A stretch of 64,000 nucleotides of DNA from positions 12,538,962 to 12,602,961 of the forward strand of contig CM038720.1 in assembly GCA_021613375.1 (NCBI GenBank), in the 5' to 3' direction. Of this stretch, positions 1 through 10,860 are shown one piece after another (position 1 is the first letter of the stretch; each line of letters begins with the position of its first letter). A program made the position numbers and the translations under genes. Origin of the DNA: Megaleporinus macrocephalus. Its lineage: Eukaryota; Chordata; Actinopteri; Characiformes; Anostomidae. The notes under the pieces were generated by a model that was not told the origin of the DNA, did not search any database, and saw only the letters and a list, made by a program, of their open reading frames with translations.

Positions 1-715
1 GAAGGTACTGAATGAGCAGGTTATCTCACCAACAAAATTTTTGCTTCCCTGTTGGCACGGCCATATTCCAAGCAACATTGCTAAGATTCATCAGGATCAG
101 ATTCAGTAAACGAGTGGTTCAGGGAGAGTTTTTGGGTTGTGCTAGAGTAGACCAACACTGCAGTCTTGGTCAGCCCTGAGTCAGTGTGTGCGAAACGGTG
201 TCTGTCACATGAGGAGAAGTTCAGTAGTTTGGCGTGCACTTTCCCACCCTATTCATTCTCTACGGGAAAAAATTCTGGAAAATATTTGTTGTTTTCCGGA
301 ATCTGTGCATCCAATCAAAAAGCTGTATACAAGCCCGAATCAAACAATCAGACCGGACAATATAGAGTTGAAGTAAATATTTCGAAAACTGCGGGACGAG
401 TTATGATGTTGTGATGTTGCATAAGGTTGTCAACTTCATAATAGTCACTGTTTTGAGGTAAAAGAGTAGTACAAAACTAAATGAAAACTAAAGCACCAAC
501 TGACAAACACTTCCATAAACACTTGGCAGAACATTTTCAAGTGAAGTTATCAAGAGGCTGGTTAGGTTGCCTTGCAGACTTGAGGCAGTTATGGTATGTA
601 GAGGATTTTACTATAGGTTTATTGCTCAGCTGAAATTAAAATTAAAATCCAATCAGCACCATGTCACATACCCACAAATCAGATACGTATATTGTATGTA
701 CGTATTCAATTCATA
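1..715. other. Unique sequence, no gene recognised
   Basis: No transposon end, tandem repeat or RNA gene is visible here. A short open frame of 82 codons lies at 166-414, but it overlaps another frame, has no recognisable motif and looks like chance. Confidence 0.4.
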
Positions 716-730
716 TGAAAGTGACTCAAA

Positions 731-827
731 TCTGATTTGAAAAGAATTGACGCGTCCACACAGCCCTGAAAAAATCTGATTTGAAAGGAATTGACGCGTC
801 CACACAGCCCTGAAAAAATCTGATTTG
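731..827. repeat. 44-bp direct duplication (2.2 copies)
   Basis: A 44-bp unit beginning TCTGATTTGAAAAGAATTGA occurs at 731-774 and again at 775-818 with very few changes, followed by the first bases of a third copy at 819-827. The surrounding 640-1000 sequence, with its AATCTGATTT words, resembles the body of a dispersed fish MITE; 55830-56110 contains similar words. Confidence 0.85.
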
Positions 828-1105
828 ACTCACTTCAGTCTGGTAATGTGAATGAAGGCTTTCTCTACGCTGACGCTACAGCTTTTCTCTCAGTGCACCA
901 AATATTAAGTGCAGAGCTTCACATGCAACAGCTCTCTGAGTCTCAGCTGACCAGAAACACCACGACTGATTAGTTGACTTGTAGACTTTGAGGGGAAACG
1001 TTACTGCTGTTAACACCTGATGGCTGTTTGCAGCTCGCTTGTGCATGGTTGTTTGTTTATGCGTATGCAAATGAGCTAGAGAGCGAGACAAGGTTAGAAC
1101 AGCAG

Positions 1106-1134
1106 ACAGAGAGAGAAAGAGAGAGAGAGAGAGA
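1106..1134. repeat. (GA)n microsatellite
   Basis: An imperfect GA dinucleotide run, interrupted once by AAAG. Confidence 0.9.
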
Positions 1135-1739
1135 ACAGATCTTCCAACACATCTGTTCTTTCTTTAGAGTGGTGAGTAAACAGCGGCAATTAGTAGGATT
1201 TTGCTAAGCGAGAAACGCTCAGCGATGAAGGTGTGCTGGTCCGCTGTGGGCTTTTCTCGCCCAAACACAGTTGTCCGCTTCGCTCTGTGGAAGATTCCAA
1301 CAACAGCACTCACATACCAATTGGGCATAAGAAAAAAAAAAGAAAAGAAGTAGCTGTTATGTTTGTAAAATATATCTTTAGGCCCTTGAAACTATACCAA
1401 AAATGTAGTCGCTCCGTGGCGTTCGCTGCACCGGCATCCCCTGGTAGACCCAGTCGGCGCCAGGTCCTGGTTTGTGGCTGCAGGCTGTCTCTATAGGCCG
1501 AGCGACTGTTCCTGTAGGCTTTGTTGCGGTATGACTCACGTCGGCGTCTCCGCTTTGATACGGCGCATTTGTACATTAGCCTGGGATGAACCCCAACAAA
1601 GACAACGAGCGGAATCAAACCCGGGTAGACCCGGCAGGAGGGGGGAAAAAAAGCACAAGCAGGAAAAGCAACTGTGACTTCTCGGTCGAACGCGAGCCTT
1701 TGACAACGGGTGCCGTGTAATTTCCTTTCTTTCAACAAT

Positions 1740-2220
1740 CCTTACTTCATGTGTCTCTCAGCGGAATTGGTCTTATCTGCTGCAACTTCAAAGCTTTAAT
1801 GCGAACTTGTAAGTCATAAAAGAGGAACGGTGAAGCTTGGCGAGCTGTCCAGACAAGTCAAAAGACGATGACCCCCTCTGTATCCCCGTTTACCGATAAC
1901 TTCAAATCTGTTGGCAAACTTGGCCAATGTGTTTAATCAGATAAGAAAGGCCGGGGAAAAAAAATGAGGATGAAAGGCACGATTCCTTTCCCATCCGGAC
2001 TTGAAAGGAGTATATCCTTTCCCTTGAGGTGAGACGGAAGCACAGGAGATGCTTCTGTTTTAGTTTCAGAAGTTTCGCCGAGCGTGCCTCCTCTAAGCAT
2101 CTTGCCTAATTGATGTCATGGACCCTGACTAAACAATCAGAACATCATTAAGTCGGCCTGCAAGCTAAAATCACTATCACATGGATCTTTAACTAGCTAA
2201 AGACGAAGTAAAGGAGATTT
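1740..2220. other. Unique block, possible conserved noncoding element
   Basis: This stretch is free of recognisable repeats, has balanced base composition and has no long open frame. It contains several AT-rich homeobox-like words (TAATTGATGTCA, TTAATG) among mixed sequence. That texture is typical of conserved noncoding elements in vertebrate gene deserts, but conservation cannot be seen in one sequence, so this is inference. Confidence 0.25.
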
Positions 2221-2399
2221 TCCAGAACGTGGAGTACAAATGCTTTTCAGTTTGCCCGGCCCTGTTTGAGTTTTGAAGGAGGTAGAGGTATCATGGTATT
2301 TCCTTAAACCAATAGTTTCAGTAATAAAACTCCACTCATCCTCTGATGATCGAATCACATGGAACAAGAACATACACATGTCTAAAAGTTAGTACACAC

Positions 2400-3120
2400 C
2401 TGCTTGTCTCATGGTTATGAAGGCTTTAGCCAAAGTTCTGCCAGAAAGACTCCAATGCTACGTCACTTTCTCATCCGCTACTCCAGCCAATCGCAGGCTG
2501 CCACCTGTCTTTAAAAGCATTCAACTCATGCTCCTTCTTTGCTGCCTTCAGGTGCTGACGTTTCTGCGCGCTCCACCTCCTCCCTCCTCCCCATCACCAC
2601 CAGTTGAGTCCCAGTCCTGCTGTGGCAGCTTCGCCCCTGCTGTCCATATCCAGCAGGATCTGTGAGGGTCTGCACACTTAAAATCCTGGACCTAGGACTG
2701 GGCTTATGCCAAAGACTGTTTCTTCATGTTCTACAATAACTAATGATGTTTATTCTTCTTCTGTGACTACGCCCTGTTGATGGCTTAAAGAAAAACTCTG
2801 CAGAAACCAACTTAATTGTAAATGAATTTATTATACAAAAAAGTATAGCATCTCATCTGACATCCAACGTCCAATCTTCTGGTGCCGGAGAGAGGCCTTC
2901 TCATCCCCTGATCTGAAGACGCTCTAAAGTGTGTGTGTTGAGTGTCGGGCCTAAATACATTATTCGGGATTCCCAGACATATGGTCCAAATAACTTCTTA
3001 TATTTGGTGCAGAATTGACTATGCTATAGGGTTTGTTAATACAAGCCAAATATTTCCCAGACCTACCATACATTAACCTCTAACACCTAACTTTCTGCAA
3101 AACATTCTCTTTGCATAAAG
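2400..3120 (-). mobile_element. Possible LTR-type retroelement remnant
   Basis: On the minus strand, 3120-2770 reads like an LTR: an AT-rich U3-like stretch leads to a polyadenylation-like AATAAA near 2825-2830. I could not identify both TG...CA ends or a target-site duplication. An 84-codon open frame on the plus strand at 2411-2665 is proline-rich and unrecognised. Confidence 0.2.
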
Positions 3121-3164
3121 CAGAAGATAACCTTGGCACTTTATTCATCCTATGCAGCTTAATA

Positions 3165-3182
3165 TGTATATATATATATAAA
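3165..3182. repeat. (AT)n microsatellite
   Basis: Short TA dinucleotide run. Confidence 0.8.
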
Positions 3183-3239
3183 ATTTTACATACAGTTTTA
3201 CATTTCTCTACTCCTGGAGTCTTTTTGGCAGAACTTCTG

Positions 3240-3640
3240 AAATCAGTGGTATTAAGAGTTAAAGAGTTTATCCTTCCTTTTGCTGTAGTAACAGCCTCCC
3301 TCCACTCTTCAGGGAAGGCTTTACCCTGGAATGCAAATCATTGCTGTGGGGATTTGGCGCATTGCATTTAGCCACAAGAGCATTAGGCACTGACGTTGGG
3401 TGATCAGATCTGAATCACACAACTCCAACTCATGCCAAGGCTATTGACTCGAGAACGTAGTTCCACCGCCCAATGCTGGCGGGCTTTATACCATGCTTTA
3501 ATGATGCTTGACTTCGTCTTGGTAAGCTAGGCTCATGTACAGCGGCTCTAGAGCTTTCCGGGGCATTCTATTAACGATGCCTTTCTGTAGACGCGTTTCT
3601 GTGCAACATCATCACAGAGATGTGCGAGACACTATGGCAC
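3240..3640 (-). mobile_element. Tc1-like transposon relic, antisense
   Basis: The sequence matches, in reverse, a widespread fish Tc1-like derivative: the landmark words AGCCACAAGAGCATTAG and GACGTTGGGTGATCAG occur in the order expected for that family. Related copies in this window lie at 19530-20095 and 46955-48600. No terminal repeats or open transposase frame remain, so it is a fossil. The family assignment rests on recognised consensus words, not on a search. Confidence 0.55.
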
Positions 3641-3699
3641 AGAAACTGACAGAAATCACAGCATATATAAGACGACAATGAAAAGGAGTTCTGCAGAAA

Positions 3700-4540
3700 A
3701 GGAGAATGTTTAATATCGTGAGGGGATTAAAACATAATAAAGTACAATCCATTTTTATTTCTTTTATTTCTAGGCTGTTGTCATTAACAATTTTGGTTAT
3801 TTAGCTAGATACTGTTTACACTCAGGATGAGCTGATTTTGTGTGTGTGGTCTATTTCTACATTACATGCTCTTTCAAATTCAAATTCAGAAATATTATCA
3901 AACTCTGAAGAACCAGTGCTGGAAAATTCCCAGTCCCAGTCAGTCATAATGCTGTTTTACCGTGGTCCTGTGGTCCACCTGTTGTCCACCAGTGACGTCA
4001 TACGGTAGCGTTTAGGAACTTCCGTAGCAAGCTCTGGGTTTTTCCATCAGTTAATTTAAAATGGTCTATTTCAGAGCATATTAAGCAGCGAATTTCATTT
4101 AAAGTCAAGTTTATATATTTTCAGTATCTAAAACATTGTGAAATCACCAGGGGTGTCCATAAGAGGTGCTTAGCCTTTAAGAAAAGGGTTCAACGGAACC
4201 AAAAATAGAAATTACTCAAGGCTTCATTAAATATTGCTCAATAATGTTGTTGTAAGAAAGTTGTGTTTATATATCTCATTGTTCTTAAGAAGTTTCATTT
4301 TTGCTTGTTTCTGGCGATGCTAAAATATTTTTTGAACAATATCTCTGTATCTAAGTCTACAGTCAATAAGTCTTTGTTATGTGTGCTACTTCTTTGAACT
4401 TGTGAGGCTACAAATATCTTCTTTTGTATTCTTCTTTATCTTGTAGTTTTCACGGTGCTTGTGAAGGAACTTTTGGTACTCAGAAATCCAGCAAGCTAAA
4501 TACAATTAAGCACCACCATAGCCTATAGTGTTAGTTCCAT
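3700..4540. other. Unique sequence, nothing recognised
   Basis: No transposon termini, tandem repeats or coding frame longer than a few dozen codons. AT-rich intergenic DNA. Confidence 0.4.
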
Positions 4541-4650
4541 CTGACTATGCACTTTGAAAGGTCTGCCAGGACTACTTGCCTAGCTCTTTCATTAAGAACT
4601 TATATTGCTTACACTGATTATAGGTCTGCTAACACTGCTAACCAGTTTAA

Positions 4651-4670
4651 TCATCATCATCATCATCATC
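4651..4670. repeat. (TCA)n trinucleotide run
   Basis: About seven copies of TCA; it encodes a histidine run in one frame but has no gene context. Confidence 0.9.
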
Positions 4671-4814
4671 TTAGATTCCATCAATCATGCAAAGCAATAG
4701 AGGTGAAATCTAGTACATGCTTCATCAAAGGCACATGATGCAATGTCTTATATCGCTCACTCTCTGTTCTTCTACTGCTGGCTTGATCTCCAATCCCTCC
4801 TCTCACCTGCGTAG

Positions 4815-4942
4815 CTTTTGCAATCGAGCATTTTCCAGACTTGCTCTGCACCTCTGGAACTCTCCCTTCTCATATTCAGTCTCGATTTAAAGCCAACCTT
4901 AAAACAGATCTATTCTGCCTTATACACAAACTTCTTCTATGA
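4815..4942 (+). mobile_element. Non-LTR retrotransposon reverse-transcriptase C-terminal scrap
   Basis: Translated in the plus direction, this short stretch gives CNRAFSRLALHLWNSPFSY and then, after one frameshift, RFKANLKTDLFCL. The LWNS...F-K--LKT-LF pattern is the familiar C-terminal tail of fish LINE reverse transcriptases. Only about 40 residues remain and the frame is broken. The 5-prime part is not visible upstream. Confidence 0.6.
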
Positions 4943-4964
4943 TAAATCTATTACTCCGCATCCC

Positions 4965-6764
4965 AGGTAAAAAATAAATATACTGAAGTATACTTAATTT
5001 AAGTACATTTAGTATACTATAGCTGCTATTTCTGTGTACTAGGTTTGCACTTAGTATGCTATGTGTTTGTTTTATTATGAATAAATATGTACTTATATAC
5101 AAATAAACATACATAACTGTCCTATTTTGAGATCCCATTCAGTATATTTAAGTGCATCTTCAGTAAACCTTCTACCAAATCTGTATTCATGATATTTTCC
5201 ATGACAAGCCTGGGGGCGCCATCTTTGTTTACTTTGTGTTAGAACTTCTGGTGCAACCATCGATACGTTGATACTAATTAATTTACTAATTAAAGTAAAA
5301 TGACTACAAACATATAAAATGACTAACATAATATAATAACTGGAAGAAGAGGAAAACTTGGCTTAAACAACAGTGTTATGAACACAGCACATAGAGATCA
5401 GAGTGTTAGGGAGCCGCCTTCCAAAGAAGAGGACCTGCATCTACGGCTGAACGAGCTAAATTTAAAACATCCACCCAAGCATCCTTATGCAGAGAAATGT
5501 CTCACTTTTGAAGCTCAGAGGAAGCTGGTGAGGCTATCAGTGAAGTAATTGTTTTCTGATCAGTGTCCACCGCGCTAGGCTATCTGGGCTGTAACTAACA
5601 CCCACGCAGAGTGGCTCGGGCAGCTGGCTTGACTTGGGTTTAACCGGCTTTCAGAAATATCAACTCATTGCTCGCTAGCAGCTCAACAACATATAGAAAG
5701 TAGAATGGTTCAATAGATAATGGCCAGTTTAGTGTTTAGTTGCAAAGTGTTTGGTTAGCTTATTCTTAACCAGGGCATACACTAGTTGACTAGTTGACTA
5801 GTCACTGATCATATGATTATGATACTAACAGCATGGATGTCTGGTGATTTTGGGGATCTCTGGGGGTTTCCTGAAACCTAGCAATATAGTCCAAGGTTTG
5901 GCTTTGTTCTAGCCTTTCTCCGCCGATCTACAGCACTTCAAGAATTAGATATTGAACTTCATCATCTCCCGATTTCTCAAGACCACTATAGAAAGTCATG
6001 TGTTGTTGAAAAGGAAGCATAACACCCTATAAACCCTATGAAACCATCTCACCGTCTTCAGTACTTTTGTAGTTTTTCATTGCCGAACCGTCTACACCTT
6101 CCAAGTACAAAATAATTAAAAATGTCTCCATGAGTAACATCAGGCCAGCTTTTCATATCATCCATTTACTGTGTTATTAACCTCGGATGAGACAGTGTTG
6201 TAACATTTAAATTTCTTACTGTCTCTCTGGTCTCCTCCCATGTAACTGTATTCATTTTGGTTAGCTGATCGGAAGTTCTAACACAAAGCCGGAAGAAACA
6301 CATGCTTGAGGGTGGGTGTGGTGAAATAAGGTGAATTCTCAAAAAATATACTTACTACTAAATATACTTACTACTAAGTTGACATACTAGGAACAGATGT
6401 CAACTTACTACTAATAAATTTATAAACGTACTAATAAAATATAATAAATATATTTATAATTAAATAACTATTCAAAAATACATTGTAAATACACACATTT
6501 ATAATACATAAGTACATTAAAAATATATTTTATATATATATATATATTTAAGAATATTTAGAAAAATACGGAATTAGTGGAAAAAGACGTACTTAAGAAT
6601 ATTTAAATGTGACTCAAAATAGTCCAATTAAGTATGAGTAGTTAATTAGGTATATTTTTTATAGCACTATGATATTTTGAATTCATAGTTAGTACATAAA
6701 AATACATTATTCATAAGTGCATAAAATATATAGATTAAGTATACTATAATGTACTTTTTCACCT
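4965..6764. mobile_element. AT-rich foldback DNA element with long inverted arms
   Basis: The left end (AGGTAAAAAATAAATATACT) and the reverse complement of the right end (AGGTGAAAAAGTACATTATA) are similar over about 34 bp, both reading into GTATACTTAAT. A second inverted match lies deeper: CTTTGTGTTAGAACTTCTG at 5232-5250 against its complement at 6271-6288. The arms therefore extend at least 280 bp. A copy of repeat family A (about 5690-6050) lies between them. A 56-codon frame at 5378-5548 is not recognisable. No transposase is evident. Confidence 0.55.
5690..6055. repeat. Repeat family A, copy 1
   Basis: Shares long stretches with 7450-7856 and 9610-10160, for example ATATAGAAAGTAGAATGGTT, GATCATATGATTATGATACT and CGATCTACAGCACTTC. 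I do not recognise the family. This copy is shorter than the 9.6-10.2 kb copy and lies inside the AT-rich foldback element. Confidence 0.8.
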
Positions 6765-7159
6765 AATAGTATATTTAAATAATGAAATGATATGAAATGG
6801 AAAAAAAAAATTTAAATATTCTGTTGAATATTTGTTTTTATAATTTTACGTTTCCTTATTTTTCACAAGGGATGTAATTTCATCGCCTGTGTTGTGGCTT
6901 TTGTATGTCTATATCTGTTTGTTTATTTGTCATCTGTTTGTTTGTTTATATGCTTCATGTGCTAATTAATTGCAATCTGTAAGCATCCTGGAGAGCGTTA
7001 TATATATAAATGTCATGTATTACTGTTATTAATATTATGATACTGGACAGCTATGTTGGCTAGCAAGATGATGGGGGGTAGTGTTCTGAAATTTAATGTA
7101 TAAAAATTAACATTTTTTTCCAACAAACATGACTAGCATATGTCATGAGCACCAAATGC

Positions 7160-8100
7160 CTGTGTACAGTACTGCGCAAAAGTGTTAGGCACTTGGGGAC
7201 ATTGCTATATTTAGAAAGCTATTTTTCCAGACAGAAAGCTTTTATTTACTCAGCAATAAATGAATGAATACAGTAAGTAGTGCTTTTACATATGTCAGTG
7301 TGTTTATTTAACCCTTTCCAAGCTTCTCCTTGTGGAACCAACCCAGTATTATTTACAGTTCTCATCTTATACCTGCTTTGACTGCTCAGTACTTCATTAA
7401 GCTAAATCAAGATTGCTGTTGAAGGAACTGAATACATTCATACAATGTCTAGGTATGACACTACATGGATGCCTCAGAGAATACAAGGAGGTGAGGAGCC
7501 TGGTGAGTTCTAGTTTGCTGAAGGCTATTAATTCAGTCCAAGGCTTTTGTTCTAACTTCTCTCTGTCGATCTACAGCACTTGAAGGATTAGATATTGGCC
7601 ACTATTATCTCCAGATTCTTTAAGATCACAATACAAAGTCTGGCGTTTAAAGTGAGTTATTCTGATTTTCTACATTCCTGTGGGTGCTATTTTACTTAAT
7701 TCCGGGCTCCGTATCTCCAGTTCCCACAAGGCTACTTGGAAAGGGCACGTCACTCTTTACTGACCTTTGGCTTTGTCACAGATTGTTTTTTGTTTTGGTT
7801 TTTTTGGGGTTTTTTTGCAAAACAATCCTGTCTTCTTTGATATAATACCTTATGCCAGTACTTCATTAAGCTAAATCAAGATTGCTGGTGAAGGAACTGA
7901 ATTAATTTATACAATGTCTGGGGCGTCCAGGAGAAATCTGGAACTACACTTTGTTCTTCAGACTGGAGCTCAAGATATGATCTACGTTGTATTGTATTTT
8001 TGCTTATTTGCATCTGTTCTAATGATATCTGGTGGTGACAATACACTTATTGCTAAGATAAAGGCTTTTAAACAATATACCCTATATATACCACCCAGTC
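7160..8100. repeat. Repeat family B, copy 1, split by family A
   Basis: The left part starts with a transposon-end-like word (CAGTACTGCGCAAAAGTGTT) and contains a stretch that recurs at 52200-52440 (TCTCCTTGTGGAACCAACCC, AAGCTAAATCAAGATTGCTG). A family A copy interrupts it at about 7451-7855. The right part (7914-8090) matches 52360-52440 and 53560-53620. Family identity unknown; it may be an old DNA transposon. Confidence 0.7.
7451..7855. mobile_element. Repeat family A, copy 2, inserted in family B
   Basis: Homologous to the family A copies at 5.7 and 9.6 kb. It is bounded by a ~64-bp direct duplication of family B (7386-7450 and 7856-7919). The same 64 bp are single-copy at 52300-52363, which serves as an empty-site reference. 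Confidence 0.65.
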
Positions 8101-8109
8101 ATAACTTTC

Positions 8110-8750
8110 TATAAGCCACATAACAAAAGAACTGAAGTAATACAGCTTAAATGTGGAGAGAAAGTTTGCTTAATATCCTACATTTTTCAAAGGGCACCCT
8201 TGACAAAAAAGAAATAAATCATAAAAAACACCCTGCAGTAAGAAAGGAGTGTCCAGGATCATCAGACCATGTGCTTCACCCTGTAGAACAGAACTCTGTA
8301 ATGGTCTTCTCCTTTAAGAGTCCTGCAGAGTGATGAAAGTCAGCTTTTAAGTGGGTTTCTGGTGGCTTCCTGTCCAGCCCATGGCAAATCTTTTCATTGA
8401 AAGTCTCTGCCCGCAACCTCCCGGTGCAGAGTGTCATTTCTTTAAAAAAAAAAAAATCTCTTCCCAATCCACGCCATTTAAGACACCCTGCCACTTCTCC
8501 TCCACCAGCCTTGGCAGGCCTCAGCCCAGAAATGCAGTACCTAGACGTGTTTCCTCTACCCCTACCACAAATACTGCCTCAAGCCCAAGGCGAACAGATG
8601 TAGCCTTCAGCTGCACACGCTGCACATTCGACTTTTTCAGAGAAGAGAGCGCGAGGAACCACCAGCAATAGCGGAGCGCTCTCATTAATTTATGGGTAAA
8701 CTGAGGGATTTAGAGGATATAGTAAATCTCATGAATACCACCAAGGAGGA
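8110..8750. other. Unique sequence, nothing recognised
   Basis: Contains a short A-run (8443-8455) and several overlapping open frames of up to 106 codons on both strands, none with a recognisable motif. Confidence 0.35.
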
Positions 8751-9068
8751 AAATGTCAGGAACTGCAGTTAAAGTCTCAAACACAGTAGCGCACTGCAAA
8801 TCTGCTGCAATCCTGCAAGCTGTGAGAAAGAAAAATACATTTGTAGCAGGTTGGGAGCGTGTGTGGGTGGCAGTACAACATAGTAGGTCATTACTAAATG
8901 ACAACACGTCCAAAAATATGCTGATTTTTTTACTACAGGCTGCACTGCACACAAACATTGTGTTATATGTGCTATGCTACGGATATGCAGATGAAAATAT
9001 TACATTTGCAAAACAGATTCAGCAGAATGTATTAAGCATTATTTCAGTGGTAGCAAATGCCCACATAT

Positions 9069-9331
9069 ATATATATTGTCGTTGTCCAATAAAAAAAAAT
9101 GTATATCTCCATTTTTGTCGATTTTCTTTTATGCATCATTTGAACACGCCAATGGCTGTTTATATTGTTTGAAATTTTATGACTAATAGAACAATAGAAG
9201 TGCTCCAAAATAACTTGGAAAAAAATCTGGTTCCATTGACTTACATTGAAAGTTAAGTAATTTTTTGTCCTCTCCTGTAAAGTTAAAGTTTTGGAGACAC
9301 TTGTTTTTCTTTGGACAGCGATGATATGCTT
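9069..9331. mobile_element. Short MITE with TIRs
   Basis: The left end TATTGTCGTTGTCCAA and the reverse complement of the right end TATCATCGCTGTCCAA form ~16-bp inverted repeats about 260 bp apart. A shorter relative is at 32384-32490. Non-autonomous; the superfamily is not evident. A 139-codon open frame at 8753-9172 runs into it and is judged to be chance. Confidence 0.5.
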
Positions 9332-9609
9332 TAACCCATTTACAGCAGACATAAAATACAATTTACCCATATTTTGAATGTCCTTAGCTATATTTCCAAT
9401 AGTGCTCACGTTGAATGGAAAATGTATGAACGTTGATGGAAATGTGTATCATTTACAAAACTGAAGGCGAGCTGGATCGATAGTTATAAAAGTGTTTTTA
9501 TTGTATTGAAATACCTTTTTTTTTTTTTTGGTCATCAAAAATGTTTGGATGTAAGGAAGAGTAGAGAGTTGGGAATTACCTTTACTTCTCATTGCTCTCA
9601 TGCAGCTTA

Positions 9610-10160
9610 ACAACATTCCATACATATAGAAAGTAGAATGGTTTAATAGATGTTCACTGTTCAGTTGCAAAGCGTTTGGTTAGCTTATTCTTAACCAGGG
9701 CTTGCACAAACTAGTTGACTCATCACTGATCATATGATTATGATACTAACAGCATGGATGTCTCAGAGAATACAAGAGGCGAGAAGCCTGGTGATTTTGG
9801 GGTCTGTATCTCCAGTTTCCTGAAGCCTAGCAATTCAGTTCAAGGTTTGGCTTTGTTCTAGCCTTTCTCCACTGATCTACAGCACTTCAAAGATTAGACA
9901 ATGAATGTCATTACCTACAGATTCCTCAAGACCACTGTAGAAAGTCATGTTTTGTTAGAAAGGGAGCATAACACCCTATGAACCCTATGAATGTTTAAAG
10001 TGAGTTATTCTTATTTCCTAAATTTCCTAAAGTTGGATATAAATGTACTAAGTTCCGGGGTTCGTATTTCCAGTACCTCATGTTGGAAAGGGCACATCAC
10101 TCTCTACTGACCTTTGGCTTTGTCACAGTTTTTTCTGTTTTTGCAAAACTCTTCTCTCTT
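9610..10160. repeat. Repeat family A, copy 3 (longest)
   Basis: The most complete copy of family A, sharing the words listed for copies 1 and 2 and continuing through GGGCACATCACTCT and CTGACCTTTGGCTTTGTCAC, which are also present in copy 2. No TIR, poly(A) tail or coding frame identifies the class. Confidence 0.75.
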
Positions 10161-10164
10161 ATGT

Positions 10165-10860
10165 GATTTTGTAATGAGGGGGCAGACGAGAGAGGCTGAT
10201 ACGCATGCAGGCGTTTTTTAATGGAGTCCATAGTTGAAACAAAAGTAGACAAACGATAAAGTAACAAAGCACCCAGTATCATATCAAGTCAAGTCAAATT
10301 TATTTGTATAGCACTTTTACAACAATGTTGTCACAAAGCAGCTTTACAGAGTTTAAAAGCATCAAAAAAACATGAATTCACAAAACTTTATCCACTGTGA
10401 GCAAGCCAGAGGCGATGGTGGCAGGAACAACTCCCTCAACTGGAGGAAGAAACCTTGGGAGGAACCAGACTCACAAGCAGAGACCCATCCTCCTCTGGTC
10501 ACACAGTAGTTACAGTTTATTAAACTAAAGCTGAGTCTGAAGGCAAAAGCTTTGGAAACTGACCAGGTGGTACATCAGGTGAATGATACAGCGATGCAGT
10601 CTAGGATGGAGCAAATTACACCAATGGAGAGGAGAACTGTATGACAACAAACAGATGAACAAAGTAATACAATAACAAAGGCAGAGCGACAGAGTACTAT
10701 AGAAAACACATAACCACAATGCAAGACATGGACAGATAGCAAACAGAGGGTATAAGTAAGACGCAGAAGATAGGGAACACCTGGGACAAGGAGGAGCAGA
10801 TGAGGGGCGTGGCAAGAGGGTGTAGACAAGGAGAAGCAATTAACTGATGAAATTAGATAT
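10165..10860 (-). mobile_element. LTR-like dispersed repeat, split by a SINE-like insertion
   Basis: The segments 10165-10283 and 10513-10860 look like the antisense leader/LTR sequence that accompanies fish retroelements, purine-rich on the plus strand with ACAGAGGG and CACCTGGGACAAGGAGGA words. They are separated by a different repeat at 10284-10512. Clear LTR ends were not found. A 104-codon frame on the minus strand is low-complexity and not supported. Confidence 0.3.
10284..10512. mobile_element. SINE-like teleost dispersed repeat
   Basis: Begins with CAAGTCAAGTCAAATTTATT TGTATAGCAC and continues through CACAAAGCAGCTTTACAGAG, GAGGCGATGGTGGCAGGAAC and AACCTTGGGAGGAACCAGAC. This block is familiar from many teleost genomes as a short interspersed repeat. 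It encodes no protein. I am unsure of its formal name. Confidence 0.6.

Noticed and set aside
1065..1072. ATGCAAAT octamer as a promoter or snRNA element
   Set aside because: A single 8-bp match with no snRNA-like sequence downstream.
1310..1738. 142-codon minus-strand frame with an RRRRRE stretch
   Set aside because: No recognisable domain; overlaps other frames and a purine run; likely chance in a GC-richer patch.
8753..9172. 139-codon plus-strand frame
   Set aside because: Runs into a MITE and ends in low-complexity IYIY; no motif.
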